Of a DNA stretch of 64,000 nt, positions 16,653 to 26,164 are shown in pieces. A model generated the notes under the pieces. That model searched no databases. It was not told the origin of the DNA and saw only the letters and a program-made list of their open reading frames with translations. A program made the translations under genes and the position numbers. The DNA is from Halostagnicola larsenii XH-48 (GTDB taxonomy: Archaea; Halobacteriota; Halobacteria; Halobacteriales; Natrialbaceae): the NCBI RefSeq assembly GCF_000517625.1, contig NZ_CP007055.1, positions 744,001-808,000 of the forward strand. The letters are read 5' to 3'. Each line of letters opens with the position of its first letter. The stretch's first letter is position 1.

Positions 16653-17265
16653 GTCCGTTCACCTCCGAATCGTTGTCTCGAGGCTCGTTCGGCTTCTCGT
16701 TTCCCGCCGCGGTGTCGTCAGTCACCGCTCCGCTAGCCGGGTGCGTGTCGGTCCCGTAAGATCCTGATCCGGCTCTGGGCTCGAATCGAAGCCGTCGGAG
16801 ATCGATCCGCCAATGCCGGAGGAAGAATCCAGCGGCGAACAGCCCACCGAGCGCCGAGACGACGTGTTTGTACGTGGCTGCGTTTGGGCTCGAGTTGACG
16901 ACGACGATCTCGTCGGCGCGCATCGTTCCGTCATGGGCATCCGTCTCCTCGGACTCGAAGACGCCGTAGACCTGCACGAAGCCGCCCGGCTCTATGTCGT
17001 CAGTGTCGACGTTTCGAACCTCGAGTGCAGCGGCGACGTCACCGTGATCGTCCGTGACGTGGATCGTGATGCTGTCCTCGTGCACTGACTGGACATCGCC
17101 GAAGAGGAGCACGCGCTCGCCGACGTACTTGTCTTGGCTCTCGGCGAGCTGGTCACCGGTCGGGTGCGGCCAGGCGTCGTCGTACGTCGCCCCGTAGTGA
17201 ACACAGAGGCCGAGTACCACGAGCGAGAGAGCGATTCCGAGCGCGAGTCTCCGTCGCCGGTCCAT
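16645..17265 (-). CDS. Membrane-anchored OB-fold-like protein
   Basis: A 206-residue protein. An N-terminal membrane helix (about 6-24) is followed by an extracytoplasmic beta-rich domain with GERVLLFGDVQSV and FVQVYGVFESEE strands, which resemble OB-fold (tRNA-anticodon/nucleic acid-binding type) domains. A second membrane helix follows at about 131-152, then a hydrophilic tail. The gene overlaps the YdjM-like gene by 8 bases, which suggests a shared function. I have no specific role to offer. Confidence 0.65.
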   Translation of the reverse strand: MDRRRRLALGIALSLVVLGLCVHYGATYDDAWPHPTGDQLAESQDKYVGERVLLFGDVQSVHEDSITIHVTDDHGDVAAALEVRNVDTDDIEPGGFVQVYGVFESEETDAHDGTMRADEIVVVNSSPNAATYKHVVSALGGLFAAGFFLRHWRIDLRRLRFEPRAGSGSYGTDTHPASGAVTDDTAAGNEKPNEPRDNDSEVNGRG

Positions 17266-17414
17266 TCGTCCTCGAGATTACGGGGTCGGTACTTGGGAAT
17301 GTCGGTCGCAATCACTATCGGGACGTCGCCGGGGCTGCAAGCGAGTTGGCCACTCGCGTCGTCTGTCGGGTCCAAGCCGGTAGTGGTTTTACGAACCGTT
17401 CCGATTGTAGACGT

Positions 17415-17969
17415 ATGGATACGGGCGACGATCGCCACGAAAACGCCGGGCAGGACGTAATCGCCGTCGACGCCGCAGACACCGAACAGGGACTCGTCAA
17501 CCGCCTCGAGGCCCACACGGGCGAGGGGATCCGCCATCGGGCGTTCACCTCGCTCGTCTTCGATCGAGACGACAACATCCTGCTCGCCCAGCGTGCGCCG
17601 GGGAAACGACTGTGGGGAACGTACTGGGACGGCACCGTCGCTTCCCACCCCGTCGAGGGCCAGACCCAGGAGGAAGCGACCAGAGAGCGACTCGAGGAGG
17701 AACTCGGAATCGGTCCGGATCAGTACGACGATCTCCGGGTTACCGATCGGTTCGAGTACAAGCGATACTTCGAAAACGAGGGCGTCGAACACGAAGTCTG
17801 CGCGGTCTTGAAACTGACCGTCTCGGATAGGACGCTCGAGCCGGATCCCGACGAGGTTGCGGGGCTGATGTGGGTCCCCTACGAGCGCTTGCAGGACAAT
17901 CCGGAGTGGTACCGCCAGCTCCGGCTCTGTCCGTGGTTCGAGATCGCGATGCGTCGCGATATGCAGTAG
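17415..17969 (+). CDS. idi: Isopentenyl-diphosphate delta-isomerase, type I
   Basis: A 184-residue NUDIX-fold enzyme that interconverts IPP and DMAPP, the branching substrates of archaeal isoprenoid lipid and carotenoid synthesis. The type I pattern is visible: RHRAFTSLVFDRDDNILLAQRA, then WDGTVASHPVEGQTQEEATRERLEEELGI as the modified NUDIX box, then RYFENEGVEHEVCAVL with acidic metal ligands. Ser-His here occupies the position of the usual Cys-containing motif (S/C-H-P), so the first catalytic Cys may be replaced; C267-like roles are taken by ECAVL-type residues. I chose the ATG at 17415 over upstream in-frame starts. Confidence 0.87.
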   Translation: MDTGDDRHENAGQDVIAVDAADTEQGLVNRLEAHTGEGIRHRAFTSLVFDRDDNILLAQRAPGKRLWGTYWDGTVASHPVEGQTQEEATRERLEEELGIGPDQYDDLRVTDRFEYKRYFENEGVEHEVCAVLKLTVSDRTLEPDPDEVAGLMWVPYERLQDNPEWYRQLRLCPWFEIAMRRDMQ

Positions 17970-18052
17970 ACGAACGAGCGAACGGATGTTCTGAAAACGG
18001 CCGAACTTGTAGAGGGACGTTCTCGTCTCGATTCTGGTATCACGCTCCTGAA

Positions 18053-18079
18053 TATGACATACTACTTCTATGTGTCATA
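18053..18079. promoter_or_regulatory. Inverted repeat TATGACA-13-TGTCATA
   Basis: A 7+7 inverted repeat in an AT-rich segment lies 72 bases upstream of the next ATG (18151). The A/T content suggests the promoter region of that gene, and the symmetry suggests a dimer-binding site. No regulator is identified. Confidence 0.35.
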
Positions 18080-18150
18080 CGCTAACAAGGTTTATAACAC
18101 CCCCGTCCGTACCGTCGTCTGTGGGCCGACGAAATCGGTCCGATATCGAA

Positions 18151-18468
18151 ATGAGTTCCTCGCCACCAACAACCGAGACGTACGAAGTTGATCTCTCCCG
18201 AGGCGAACAGTGGGTCGTTCACGACGTGGTGGCACGCCGTGTCGACGACGCCATCGACGACGAGGATGTCCCGCCCGCCTGGGCGCTCGAGGTCGTCGAA
18301 ACTATCGAGTCCGACGGGAAGACGTTCACCCGCGAGCAAGTCAACCGAACCTACGAGATCGTAACGGCGTATATCGAAACGCCGGAGACACCAGCGTCGG
18401 AGGTCGATACCGGCGAATCCGTGCTCGAGCAGTTCGAAGGTGCCCTCCCCCAGCTCGCGAACGAGTAA
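18151..18468 (+). CDS. Small conserved haloarchaeal protein, function unknown
   Basis: A 105-residue acidic soluble protein beginning MSSSPPTTETYEVDLSRGEQ. It contains DVVARRVDDAIDDEDVPP and VVETIESDGKTFTREQVNRTYEIVTAYIE, which look like a mostly helical fold. I do not recognise a characterised family. The ATG at 18151 is chosen because upstream in-frame residues lack haloarchaeal composition. An inverted repeat lies upstream. Confidence 0.7.
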   Translation: MSSSPPTTETYEVDLSRGEQWVVHDVVARRVDDAIDDEDVPPAWALEVVETIESDGKTFTREQVNRTYEIVTAYIETPETPASEVDTGESVLEQFEGALPQLANE

Positions 18469-18505
18469 CGCCGCTGCAGCCGCCCGTTTTTGCGGGCTGG
18501 TCGTC

Positions 18506-18847
18506 TTATGCTCGCGTCGTCGCCCAGACGGCCGTCGTTGCAAGGATGACCGCCGGAAACAGCGGCAAAATTAACAGCGCGAACCGGTACCCGACGTCGA
18601 GCGGCCAGAAAACGATCGCGAGCGGCGAGATGATGAACGCGTAGACGATAACGCCGACGAGTATCCACCCGCGCAGGCCGAACTCCCGGTCTGCGGTCCC
18701 GGGATGGTCGGGATCCTCGAGCCACTCTTCGTCCGCCGGTTCGTCTGCCGTGGATCCGTCGTCGAACTCGGACGGATCGTGTACGTATTCGCTGTCGTCG
18801 CTCGAGGTCACACGTTGGTCTTTCGAGCGGGTGATAAAAGTGCTCAC
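18506..18847 (-). CDS. Small haloarchaeal membrane protein
   Basis: A 113-residue protein. The first 55 residues are hydrophilic and very acidic (DPSEFDDGSTADEPADEEWLEDPDHPG), then two membrane helices follow (about 60-80 and 86-108, with GWILVGVIVYAFIISPL and FALLILPLFPAVILA). The only in-frame start I see is a GTG at 18845-18847. No functional motif is visible. Confidence 0.65.
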   Translation of the reverse strand: MSTFITRSKDQRVTSSDDSEYVHDPSEFDDGSTADEPADEEWLEDPDHPGTADREFGLRGWILVGVIVYAFIISPLAIVFWPLDVGYRFALLILPLFPAVILATTAVWATTRA

Positions 18848-18996
18848 GGTTCCGGGTTCGATTCGCCTGCAAACGTCCCGGCCGCGGATCGACTCCCGAG
18901 CGGACGGATTTCGACGGGCGAACCCGTCCAGTTGTCTATTGTACCTCGTCGGGTTGGAGGCCAGCGTTTTACCCGCCTGCGGGCGAACGTGATGGT

Positions 18997-19533
18997 ATGA
19001 CTACAGCGGGCGAGGCGGAATCCTCGAGCGATGGATCGGATTCGAACGGCGGCATCGGCGCTGCCGTCGTCACGATATCTGCGAACGGAACCCTCGAAGA
19101 AGACGAGGCTGGCGAAGCGATCGTCGAGGCGTTCGAAGCTGCGGGTCACGAAATTGTCACTCGCGAGTTAATCACGAGCGGCCACGACAACGTCCAGTCG
19201 AAGGTGTCTCGGCTCCTCGATCGCGACGATGTCGACATCATCGTGACCGCGGGCGGCACCGGCATCGGCCCCGACGACGCGACCGTCGAAGCCGTCAGAC
19301 CATTGCTCGAGAAGGACCTCCCGGCCTTTGCCGACCTGTTTCACTTGCTCGCTTACGACGAGGTCGGGACGGCCGCCGTCACCAGCCGAACGCTCGCCGG
19401 CGTCGGCGATCAGATCCCCGTCTTTTGCTTGCCGAACGATCCCACCGCGACGCACATCGCGGCCGAATCGATCATCGTCCCGGAGGCGAGTCGATTGACC
19501 GCGCTGGCGACCGGAAACGGTCGCGAAAAATGA
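18997..19533 (+). CDS. moaB: MoaB/MogA-type molybdenum cofactor biosynthesis protein
   Basis: A 178-residue protein. It has the molybdopterin-binding fold: AAVVTISANGTLEEDEAGEA, then DIIVTAGGTGIGPDDATVEA (the conserved GGTG loop with Asp), and a late FCLPNDPTATHIAAE that lines the pterin site. MogA/MoaB proteins adenylylate molybdopterin before metal insertion. An N-terminal acidic Ser/Gly tail of about 20 residues precedes the domain. The gene is single, and a pyridoxamine-oxidase-like gene follows after 90 bases. Confidence 0.88.
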   Translation: MTTAGEAESSSDGSDSNGGIGAAVVTISANGTLEEDEAGEAIVEAFEAAGHEIVTRELITSGHDNVQSKVSRLLDRDDVDIIVTAGGTGIGPDDATVEAVRPLLEKDLPAFADLFHLLAYDEVGTAAVTSRTLAGVGDQIPVFCLPNDPTATHIAAESIIVPEASRLTALATGNGREK

Positions 19534-19623
19534 GTCCTCCGCCGTTTTGCAGGCTTCCTGACACACGATCTCGAGCGGACAGGCGGCTGGTAGGTTCAAG
19601 TCGCTTCGCGTCGAGACGAGCGT

Positions 19624-20223
19624 ATGGTACCGGATCCCTCCAACCACGACGCCAACCGCACTACGAGTGCCGGGAACGGCTCCGAACGCCATGGTTCGAG
19701 TACCGGAAACGACCTCGAACGCCGCGTTTCGAGACCCGAAACCGAATCCAGTTACGGAATTCCTGAGGACGAAGCGGGCACCCTCCCGTGGTCGTTCGTG
19801 ACCGATCGACTGGCTTTGGACGAACTCTTCTGGGTGGCTACGACCGGCCCGGACGGCCGGCCGCACGCCCGTCCGGTCTGGGGCGTCTGGCTCGATGGAA
19901 CCTTCCACTGCGGCGGCGGGGACGGTGCTCGTTGGGTCCGAAACCTCGAGCGAAACCGCTCGCTCGCGGTCCACACGGAAGACGCGGAATCAGTGGTCAT
20001 CATAGAGGGCAAAGCGGAGAAACTCACCGCGGCGGAGACGGCGCAATCGCGACTCCAGCGGATCGACGACGCTTACGAGAGCAAGTACGGCGTCCGACAC
20101 GGAACGCCTGTCTTCGCAGTCCGTCCGACGACCGTGCTGGCGTGGAGCGACTACCCGACGGACGCCACGAGGTGGCGTTTTTCCGAGCGGCCCGCAGACG
20201 AGAACTCGGCTGGCAACGAGTGA
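19624..20223 (+). CDS. Pyridoxamine 5'-phosphate oxidase-like flavin-binding protein
   Basis: A 199-residue protein with a split-barrel FMN-binding fold from about residue 45. WVATTGPDGRPHARPVWGVWLDGTFHCGG and RNLERNRSLAVHTEDAESVVIIEGKAE are typical PNPOx-family strands. Many archaeal members bind F420 or FMN and reduce unknown substrates; this one is not a true pyridoxamine oxidase by length alone. The N-terminal 40 residues are Ser/Asn-rich and look disordered, so the true start could lie further downstream. Confidence 0.82.
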   Translation: MVPDPSNHDANRTTSAGNGSERHGSSTGNDLERRVSRPETESSYGIPEDEAGTLPWSFVTDRLALDELFWVATTGPDGRPHARPVWGVWLDGTFHCGGGDGARWVRNLERNRSLAVHTEDAESVVIIEGKAEKLTAAETAQSRLQRIDDAYESKYGVRHGTPVFAVRPTTVLAWSDYPTDATRWRFSERPADENSAGNE

Positions 20224-20280
20224 CCGCCCGCACGCCGAGAAATACCAATCCTGAACTCGCTCGACGTACGAACCGGTATC

Positions 20281-21018
20281 ATGACCACCCCGTCCAAACA
20301 GGCGATTCGCGAACGCGTCTGGGACGATCTCGAGGAAAGCGGCGAAGCCAGGTTTCCGTTTCCGCCCCACGGTCGCATTCCGAACTTCGCCGGCGCGAGC
20401 GAGGCGGCCGATCGGCTGGCAGACCAACCGGAGTGGCAACAGGCTGAGACGATTAAGGCAAATCCCGACGCGCCACAGTTGCCGGTGCGCCGACGCGCCT
20501 TGCGCGAGGGAAAGACCGTTTACATGGCCGTTCCCAGACTCCGTTCCGAACGGTGTTTCTTGCGACTTGACCCCGACGAACTCGAGGATTACGACGAGGC
20601 GACTACCGTCTCGGGATCGTCGAAACACGGCGTCCAAGTCGGGCCCGAGGACGTTCCGGAGATTGACTTGATCGTCTCCGGCAGCGTTGCCGTGGGAACC
20701 GACGAACAGGGCGCAAGTTCGGGCGCGCGAATCGGAAAAGGCGAAGGATACAGCGACCTCGAGTACGCGATTCTTTTCGAACTGGATCTCGTCGACGATG
20801 AAACTCCGGTGGCGACGACCGTCCACGAACGACAGTGTGTCGACGACGAGATTCCCATCACCGACCACGACGTTCCGATGGACCTGATCGTCACGCCCGA
20901 CCGAGTGTTCAAACCGGGCGGTTCCTCCGGGAGGACAGTGCCGTCCGGTATCGACTGGACGCTTCTTTCTGCCGAGCGACTCGAGGAGATACCCGTCTTG
21001 CGTCGACTCCGCGACTAA
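20281..21018 (+). CDS. 5-formyltetrahydrofolate cyclo-ligase family protein
   Basis: A 245-residue protein. It converts 5-formyl-THF to methenyl-THF using ATP in the canonical family. Conserved elements visible here include [48 protein letters not shown], and the glycine-rich [21 protein letters not shown] near residue 145. The form is close to the methenyltetrahydrofolate synthase domain proteins (MTHFSD-like), in which the activity is less certain. It sits 57 bases after the flavin-binding gene on the same strand, so the two may be cotranscribed. Confidence 0.85.
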   Translation: MTTPSKQAIRERVWDDLEESGEARFPFPPHGRIPNFAGASEAADRLADQPEWQQAETIKANPDAPQLPVRRRALREGKTVYMAVPRLRSERCFLRLDPDELEDYDEATTVSGSSKHGVQVGPEDVPEIDLIVSGSVAVGTDEQGASSGARIGKGEGYSDLEYAILFELDLVDDETPVATTVHERQCVDDEIPITDHDVPMDLIVTPDRVFKPGGSSGRTVPSGIDWTLLSAERLEEIPVLRRLRD

Positions 21019-21104
21019 TGCCGATCTGGAAGCGTTCGAAAACTGGTGTCCGGAGACCTGCGGTCACGCGGCCGCAGTGACCGTCCGGCCCGGACACCCG
21101 TAAA

Positions 21105-21400
21105 CACAGACAACTCTCAGGATCCAATGGGTGATCCGTTGTGAGGATCCACGTCGGGACTCGTCGTCCCGACAGCCATCCGAAGCGCGATACGGGTGGT
21201 GCAGAGTGCCCGCATCGTCACGACGGCGTGGCAAGGTGGGGGAAGGGTGCTGTGGTGGGGTTGCTGGAAGTCACGGGTGCAAGGCGGTGGGTGCCTTTGT
21301 GTGGGTGTGCCCGTCGACCTCCACGTGCAACTATCGCCGTATCCCACTTCAACGATGGCGATGGTAGTCCCATCTTATCCTGAATTACCGCACAATTAAC
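21105..21400. other. Gene-free G/T-rich intergenic stretch, possible structured RNA
   Basis: The 488-base gap between two convergent genes (21019-21506) has no convincing ORF. All six frames give proteins without haloarchaeal acidic bias. The plus strand is unusually G/T-rich from about 21225 to 21315. A perfect 8-bp stem, GTCGGGAC/GTCCCGAC with a TCGTC loop, lies at 21153-21173, and GGATCC occurs twice just before it. It does not show the conserved helices of SRP RNA or RNase P RNA that I can recall. A small RNA gene, or foreign remnant, is possible. Confidence 0.35.
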
Positions 21401-21506
21401 CACAGTTCAAACTGCCGATATCGGGTGATAGACTGTTTATATCGGTCGTATGTGCGTCGTATGCACGAATCTCGCTCGAGGATGATGACCGAGTGCTGCG
21501 ATCGAC

Positions 21507-21827
21507 TCAGGCGACCAGTTCTTCTGCGACCATCGCAGGTTCCATCAACGCGGGATCCAGCGCGAGATCGAGCTGTCCGCGGACGAACTCCGGTACCGAA
21601 TCTCGCGCGTAGACGACGGTCCGGAGGTCGTCGTTCAAATCGAGCGCGATCGGGATCGTCGTCGACTGACCGACGTCGGTCAGCACGTACAGATCCGTCC
21701 CGACGATCCCCGCCTCTTCGAGTTTCGGACGGGAGAGGGTCCCCTCGAGCCGGGTGACGGAGACGCCTTCGGCCTCGAGCGCGTCGCCGAGGCCGTCCTC
21801 GTCCGGTCCGGCAATGATTGCGTCCAT
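21507..21827 (-). CDS. Small conserved protein in pyrG-guaA operon (DUF7126-like)
   Basis: A 106-residue protein starting MDAIIAGPDEDGLGDALEAEG, with a Rossmann-like opening and a DLYVLTDVGQSTTIPIALDLN segment that recalls NAD-binding or regulatory domains. Function is unknown; I believe it matches DUF7126. It is the last gene of a run pyrG-guaA-this gene on the minus strand. An in-frame GTG at 21831-21833 would overlap the guaA stop and also gives a plausible start. Confidence 0.7.
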   Translation of the reverse strand: MDAIIAGPDEDGLGDALEAEGVSVTRLEGTLSRPKLEEAGIVGTDLYVLTDVGQSTTIPIALDLNDDLRTVVYARDSVPEFVRGQLDLALDPALMEPAMVAEELVA

Positions 21828-21829
21828 GC

Positions 21830-22746
21830 TCACTCGTACTCGATCGTCGCGGGTGGCTTGTGCGTGACGTCGTAGACGACGCGTGAAACGTTGTCGTTTT
21901 CACCGGTAATCCGGGATTGGATCCGCTGGAGCGTCTCCCAGTCGATCTCCTGGGCGCGAGCGGTCATCCCGTCGCGGGACTCGACCGACCGAACGGCGAC
22001 GACCCAGCCGTGGACTCGGTTGTCTCCCTTGACGCCCGTCGCTTTGCCGATCACCGCTGCGAGGGCCTGCCACGGCTCGTACTCCTCGAGTTCTTCCTCG
22101 ACGACGTGACAGGATTCGCGGGCGACCTCGAGCTTTTCGTCGGTAACCTCGCCGATGACCCGAACGGCGAGTCCGGGACCGGGAAACGGCATCCGCTCGG
22201 CGACGAGTTCGTCGAGGTCGAGTTCGCGGGCGACCTCCCGAACTTCGTCCTTGTAGAGGTCCCGGACCGGCTCGACGATGCCGTCGAAATCGACCACGTC
22301 GGGAAGCCCGCCGACGTTGTGATGGGATTTGATCCCGCCCTCGGATTCGATCCGGTCGGGGTAGATGGTTCCCTGTACGAGGAAATCGGCGTCGGCGTCT
22401 TTGGCCTCGCGTTCGAACTCCCGGATGAACTGCTCGCCGATCACCGACCGCTTCTCCTCGGGGTCGGTGACGCCCGAGAGCGCCTCGAGAAACCGGTCTT
22501 TAGCGTCGACGACCCGGAGACTGTCCATGTAGGAGAACGTCTCCCGAATCTGATCCGTTTCGCCTTTGCGCATCAGTCCGGTGTCGACGTACACCGGCGT
22601 CAGCCGGTCGCCGATGGCCTCGTAGGCTAACGCGGCGGCGACGGACGAATCGACGCCGCCCGAAAGCGCGATGACGGCGTTTTCGTCGCCGACTTCGGTT
22701 TCGATCTCTTCGATTGCTTCGGGGACGAACGTGTCTGTGTTTACCA

Positions 22747-22747
<1 letters not shown>
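21830..22747 (-). CDS. guaA: GMP synthase, ATP pyrophosphatase subunit
   Basis: A 305-residue archaeal GMP synthase subunit B, which adenylylates XMP and uses ammonia to make GMP. The ATP-PPase P-loop [12 protein letters not shown] is at residues 27-38, and the dimerisation and GMP-binding region with [16 protein letters not shown] and the terminal [16 protein letters not shown] is intact. It lacks the glutaminase domain, so a separate GATase subunit gene must exist elsewhere, as in other archaea. The ATG at 22745-22747 overlaps the last base of the pyrG stop (TGATG), so both are probably coupled in translation. Confidence 0.94.
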
Positions 22748-24483
<1,736 letters not shown>

Positions 24484-24683
24484 TCATTCTGGGACGTGAT
24501 ACGTTTCCCGGCCGACCTCGTACGGTCGCTCCGACGCGGTCCCGTCTCGACGACTTCGCGCGACTCGAGGGGAGCCGATCGCGGAACCCGTGTAACCGCT
24601 CCCGACGGCGACGCAGTCGGTCCGGGGGCGGTCGATCGCCGTCGTCCGCGATCGTCGTCAGCGCCGACTCGAGGTGAGGTCGG

Positions 24684-25106
24684 CTACGGTTCTTCGTCCA
24701 TCGTCGCCTTACCCTGCGGGTCGTCCTCCTTTGAGACCTTCCCTTCCGCCTCGTCCTGGGGGTTCAGGTCCTGCACCTCGACGATCTCGGCCTGTGCCAT
24801 GTACTCGATGCCACCACCCATTCGGAGCTGAAGCGTCTGCCCCGGTAGATCCGGATCGTCCGCGTCCGTGTCCTCCTTCGGGACGGAGACGGCCGTCACC
24901 CCTTCGATCGTCACCTCGCGCTTCTGGATCGGATCGTCCTCGTACTCGACGGTTTCCCACGTCTCGAGGTCGAAATCGTCGATGTTCTCGCCGAAGTACT
25001 CCTCGGATCCCTTGTCGACCGTATCCGCGGTCTGGGACTCGCCGGTCGTCCGGTTGTCGTCGAACTGGACCTCCTCGTGTTTGTACTGCCGGAGATGCAC
25101 GAGCAT
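24684..25106 (-). CDS. Hypothetical acidic protein
   Basis: A 140-residue highly acidic protein without membrane segments, rich in Asp, Glu and Gln. A beta-rich central part is visible (REVTIEGVTAVSVPKEDTD and LRMGGGIEYMAQAEIVEVQDL), so a small barrel is possible. I do not recognise a family. It lies 263 bases upstream of pyrG on the same strand with no strong promoter that I can name between them. Confidence 0.55.
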   Translation of the reverse strand: MLVHLRQYKHEEVQFDDNRTTGESQTADTVDKGSEEYFGENIDDFDLETWETVEYEDDPIQKREVTIEGVTAVSVPKEDTDADDPDLPGQTLQLRMGGGIEYMAQAEIVEVQDLNPQDEAEGKVSKEDDPQGKATMDEEP

Positions 25107-25163
25107 AACGCGACCCCACCAGAACGACCTAGTTAATTGTTACAGTGGAAGTGGCAACCACTT

Positions 25164-25478
25164 CATGAGCGGCCGTCCTCAAGGGGATCGAACGCGCTCG
25201 AGCGGGTGCCGACGCGCCCAAGCGCGACCGGCCGGACCTGCGCGAGCGAGACGCCGCCGACCGCGAGGACGAGGACACGGATAGAGTCCTCGAGCCCGAG
25301 AGCGAAGCCGACACCGAGTCCGAGAGCGAGACCGAACCGGAGACAGAATCGACGGACCCGAAACCGAAACCGAGACCGCGTAACCCCTTCGTGGTCGCCG
25401 TCGGGACAGCCGCCGCGGCGGCCGTCACCGTCGGCGGCAGTCAGTGCTGCAAAGTATCCGGTGGTCGTCGAACCCCGT
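25164..25478 (+). pseudogene. Broken ORF of haloarchaeal coding character, frameshifted near its start
   Basis: From 25171 the plus-strand frame reads AVLKGIERARAGADAPKRD..., then a Ser/Glu/Thr/Asp-rich stretch, then PFVVAVGTAAAAAVTVGG. Composition is typically halophilic, yet the frame begins after a TGA with no ATG or GTG. Just upstream is ATGAGCGGCC at 25164; removing one G gives ATG-AGC-GCC-GTC, which would read MSAVLKGIERA. The Ala-rich hydrophobic end suggests a C-terminal helix. This is either a pseudogene with a one-base insertion or a sequencing error. Confidence 0.45.
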
Positions 25479-25853
25479 ATGAGCGATCTCTCCGTCACCG
25501 TCGACGACATCACGCTCGAGGCCACGTGGATCGACGACGCCCCCGAAACACGCCGGGCGCTCGAGCGCGAACTGCCGCTCGAGGGCGAGGCCGTCCGCTG
25601 GGGCGACGAACTGTACTTCGATGTGCCTCTCGAGGTGCCGCCCGAAAACCAGTCCGAGGAGGTCCCGGTCGGCGCGATCGCCTACTGGCCGACGGGAAGC
25701 AAGCTCTGTCTGTTCTGGGGGCCGACGCCGGCGAGTCGCGGCGAGGAACCGCGAGCGACGGCTCCGGTCAACGTAGTCGGCAGGCTCGAAGACGTTTCGG
25801 CGCTGTCGGATCTCGAGGGCGGCGCTCGAGTGCGGTTCGACGCCGGCAAGTGA
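25479..25853 (+). CDS. Cyclophilin-like family protein
   Basis: A 124-residue protein matching the archaeal cyclophilin-like (DUF369-type) beta-barrel family. Landmarks are MSDLSVTVDDITLEATWID, LPLEGEAVRWGDELYFDVP, VPVGAIAYWPTGSKLCLFWGPTP and NVVGRLEDVSALSDLEGGARVRF. Peptidyl-prolyl isomerase activity is not established for this group. I chose the ATG at 25479, after which the conserved barrel begins. The preceding sequence holds a broken ORF. Confidence 0.8.
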   Translation: MSDLSVTVDDITLEATWIDDAPETRRALERELPLEGEAVRWGDELYFDVPLEVPPENQSEEVPVGAIAYWPTGSKLCLFWGPTPASRGEEPRATAPVNVVGRLEDVSALSDLEGGARVRFDAGK

Positions 25854-25935
25854 GTTCCTACTGCCGAACGGCGGTAACTTCCCCCAGAAGCGAACGCTAG
25901 CGTACGAACAAAAGCGCGCACAGCGATTCGCTCGG

Positions 25936-26115
25936 TCAGGCGGATTCTCGGGAATCGAGACGATTGTTCACGATCATCGGCGCGATGACGCCGGCGAAAA
26001 TCAGCACTCCCAGCAGCAGTTCGGACGGGAAATCGGTCAGCCAAAATCCGCCGTACGTGAGAGCGAGCGCGACTACGGCGAATCCACCGATCACTTTGTT
26101 TTCACGGGAGACCAT
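25936..26115 (-). CDS. Small two-helix membrane protein
   Basis: A 59-residue ORF on the minus strand from the ATG at 26113-26115 to a TGA at 25936-25938. It starts MVSRENKVIGGFAVVALALT and has two membrane helices (about 8-25 and 33-50) separated by TDFPSE, with a basic/polar tail. It has good haloarchaeal codon use, so I consider it real. It is just 50 bases downstream of infB's end on the same strand. No family known to me. Confidence 0.6.
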   Translation of the reverse strand: MVSRENKVIGGFAVVALALTYGGFWLTDFPSELLLGVLIFAGVIAPMIVNNRLDSRESA

Positions 26116-26164
26116 ACCCCAAATTCTCTCTCGACGTCACAAAATGATGTCGGGTCGTCGAGTT

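Noticed and set aside
21105-21400. SRP RNA or RNase P RNA in the G/T-rich gap
   Set aside because: The conserved helix 8 and CR-I/CR-V motifs of these RNAs are not visible.
25129-25428. Minus-strand 99-residue Ser-rich ORF
   Set aside because: It is the antisense of the acidic broken ORF, and its Ser-rich composition is explained by that.
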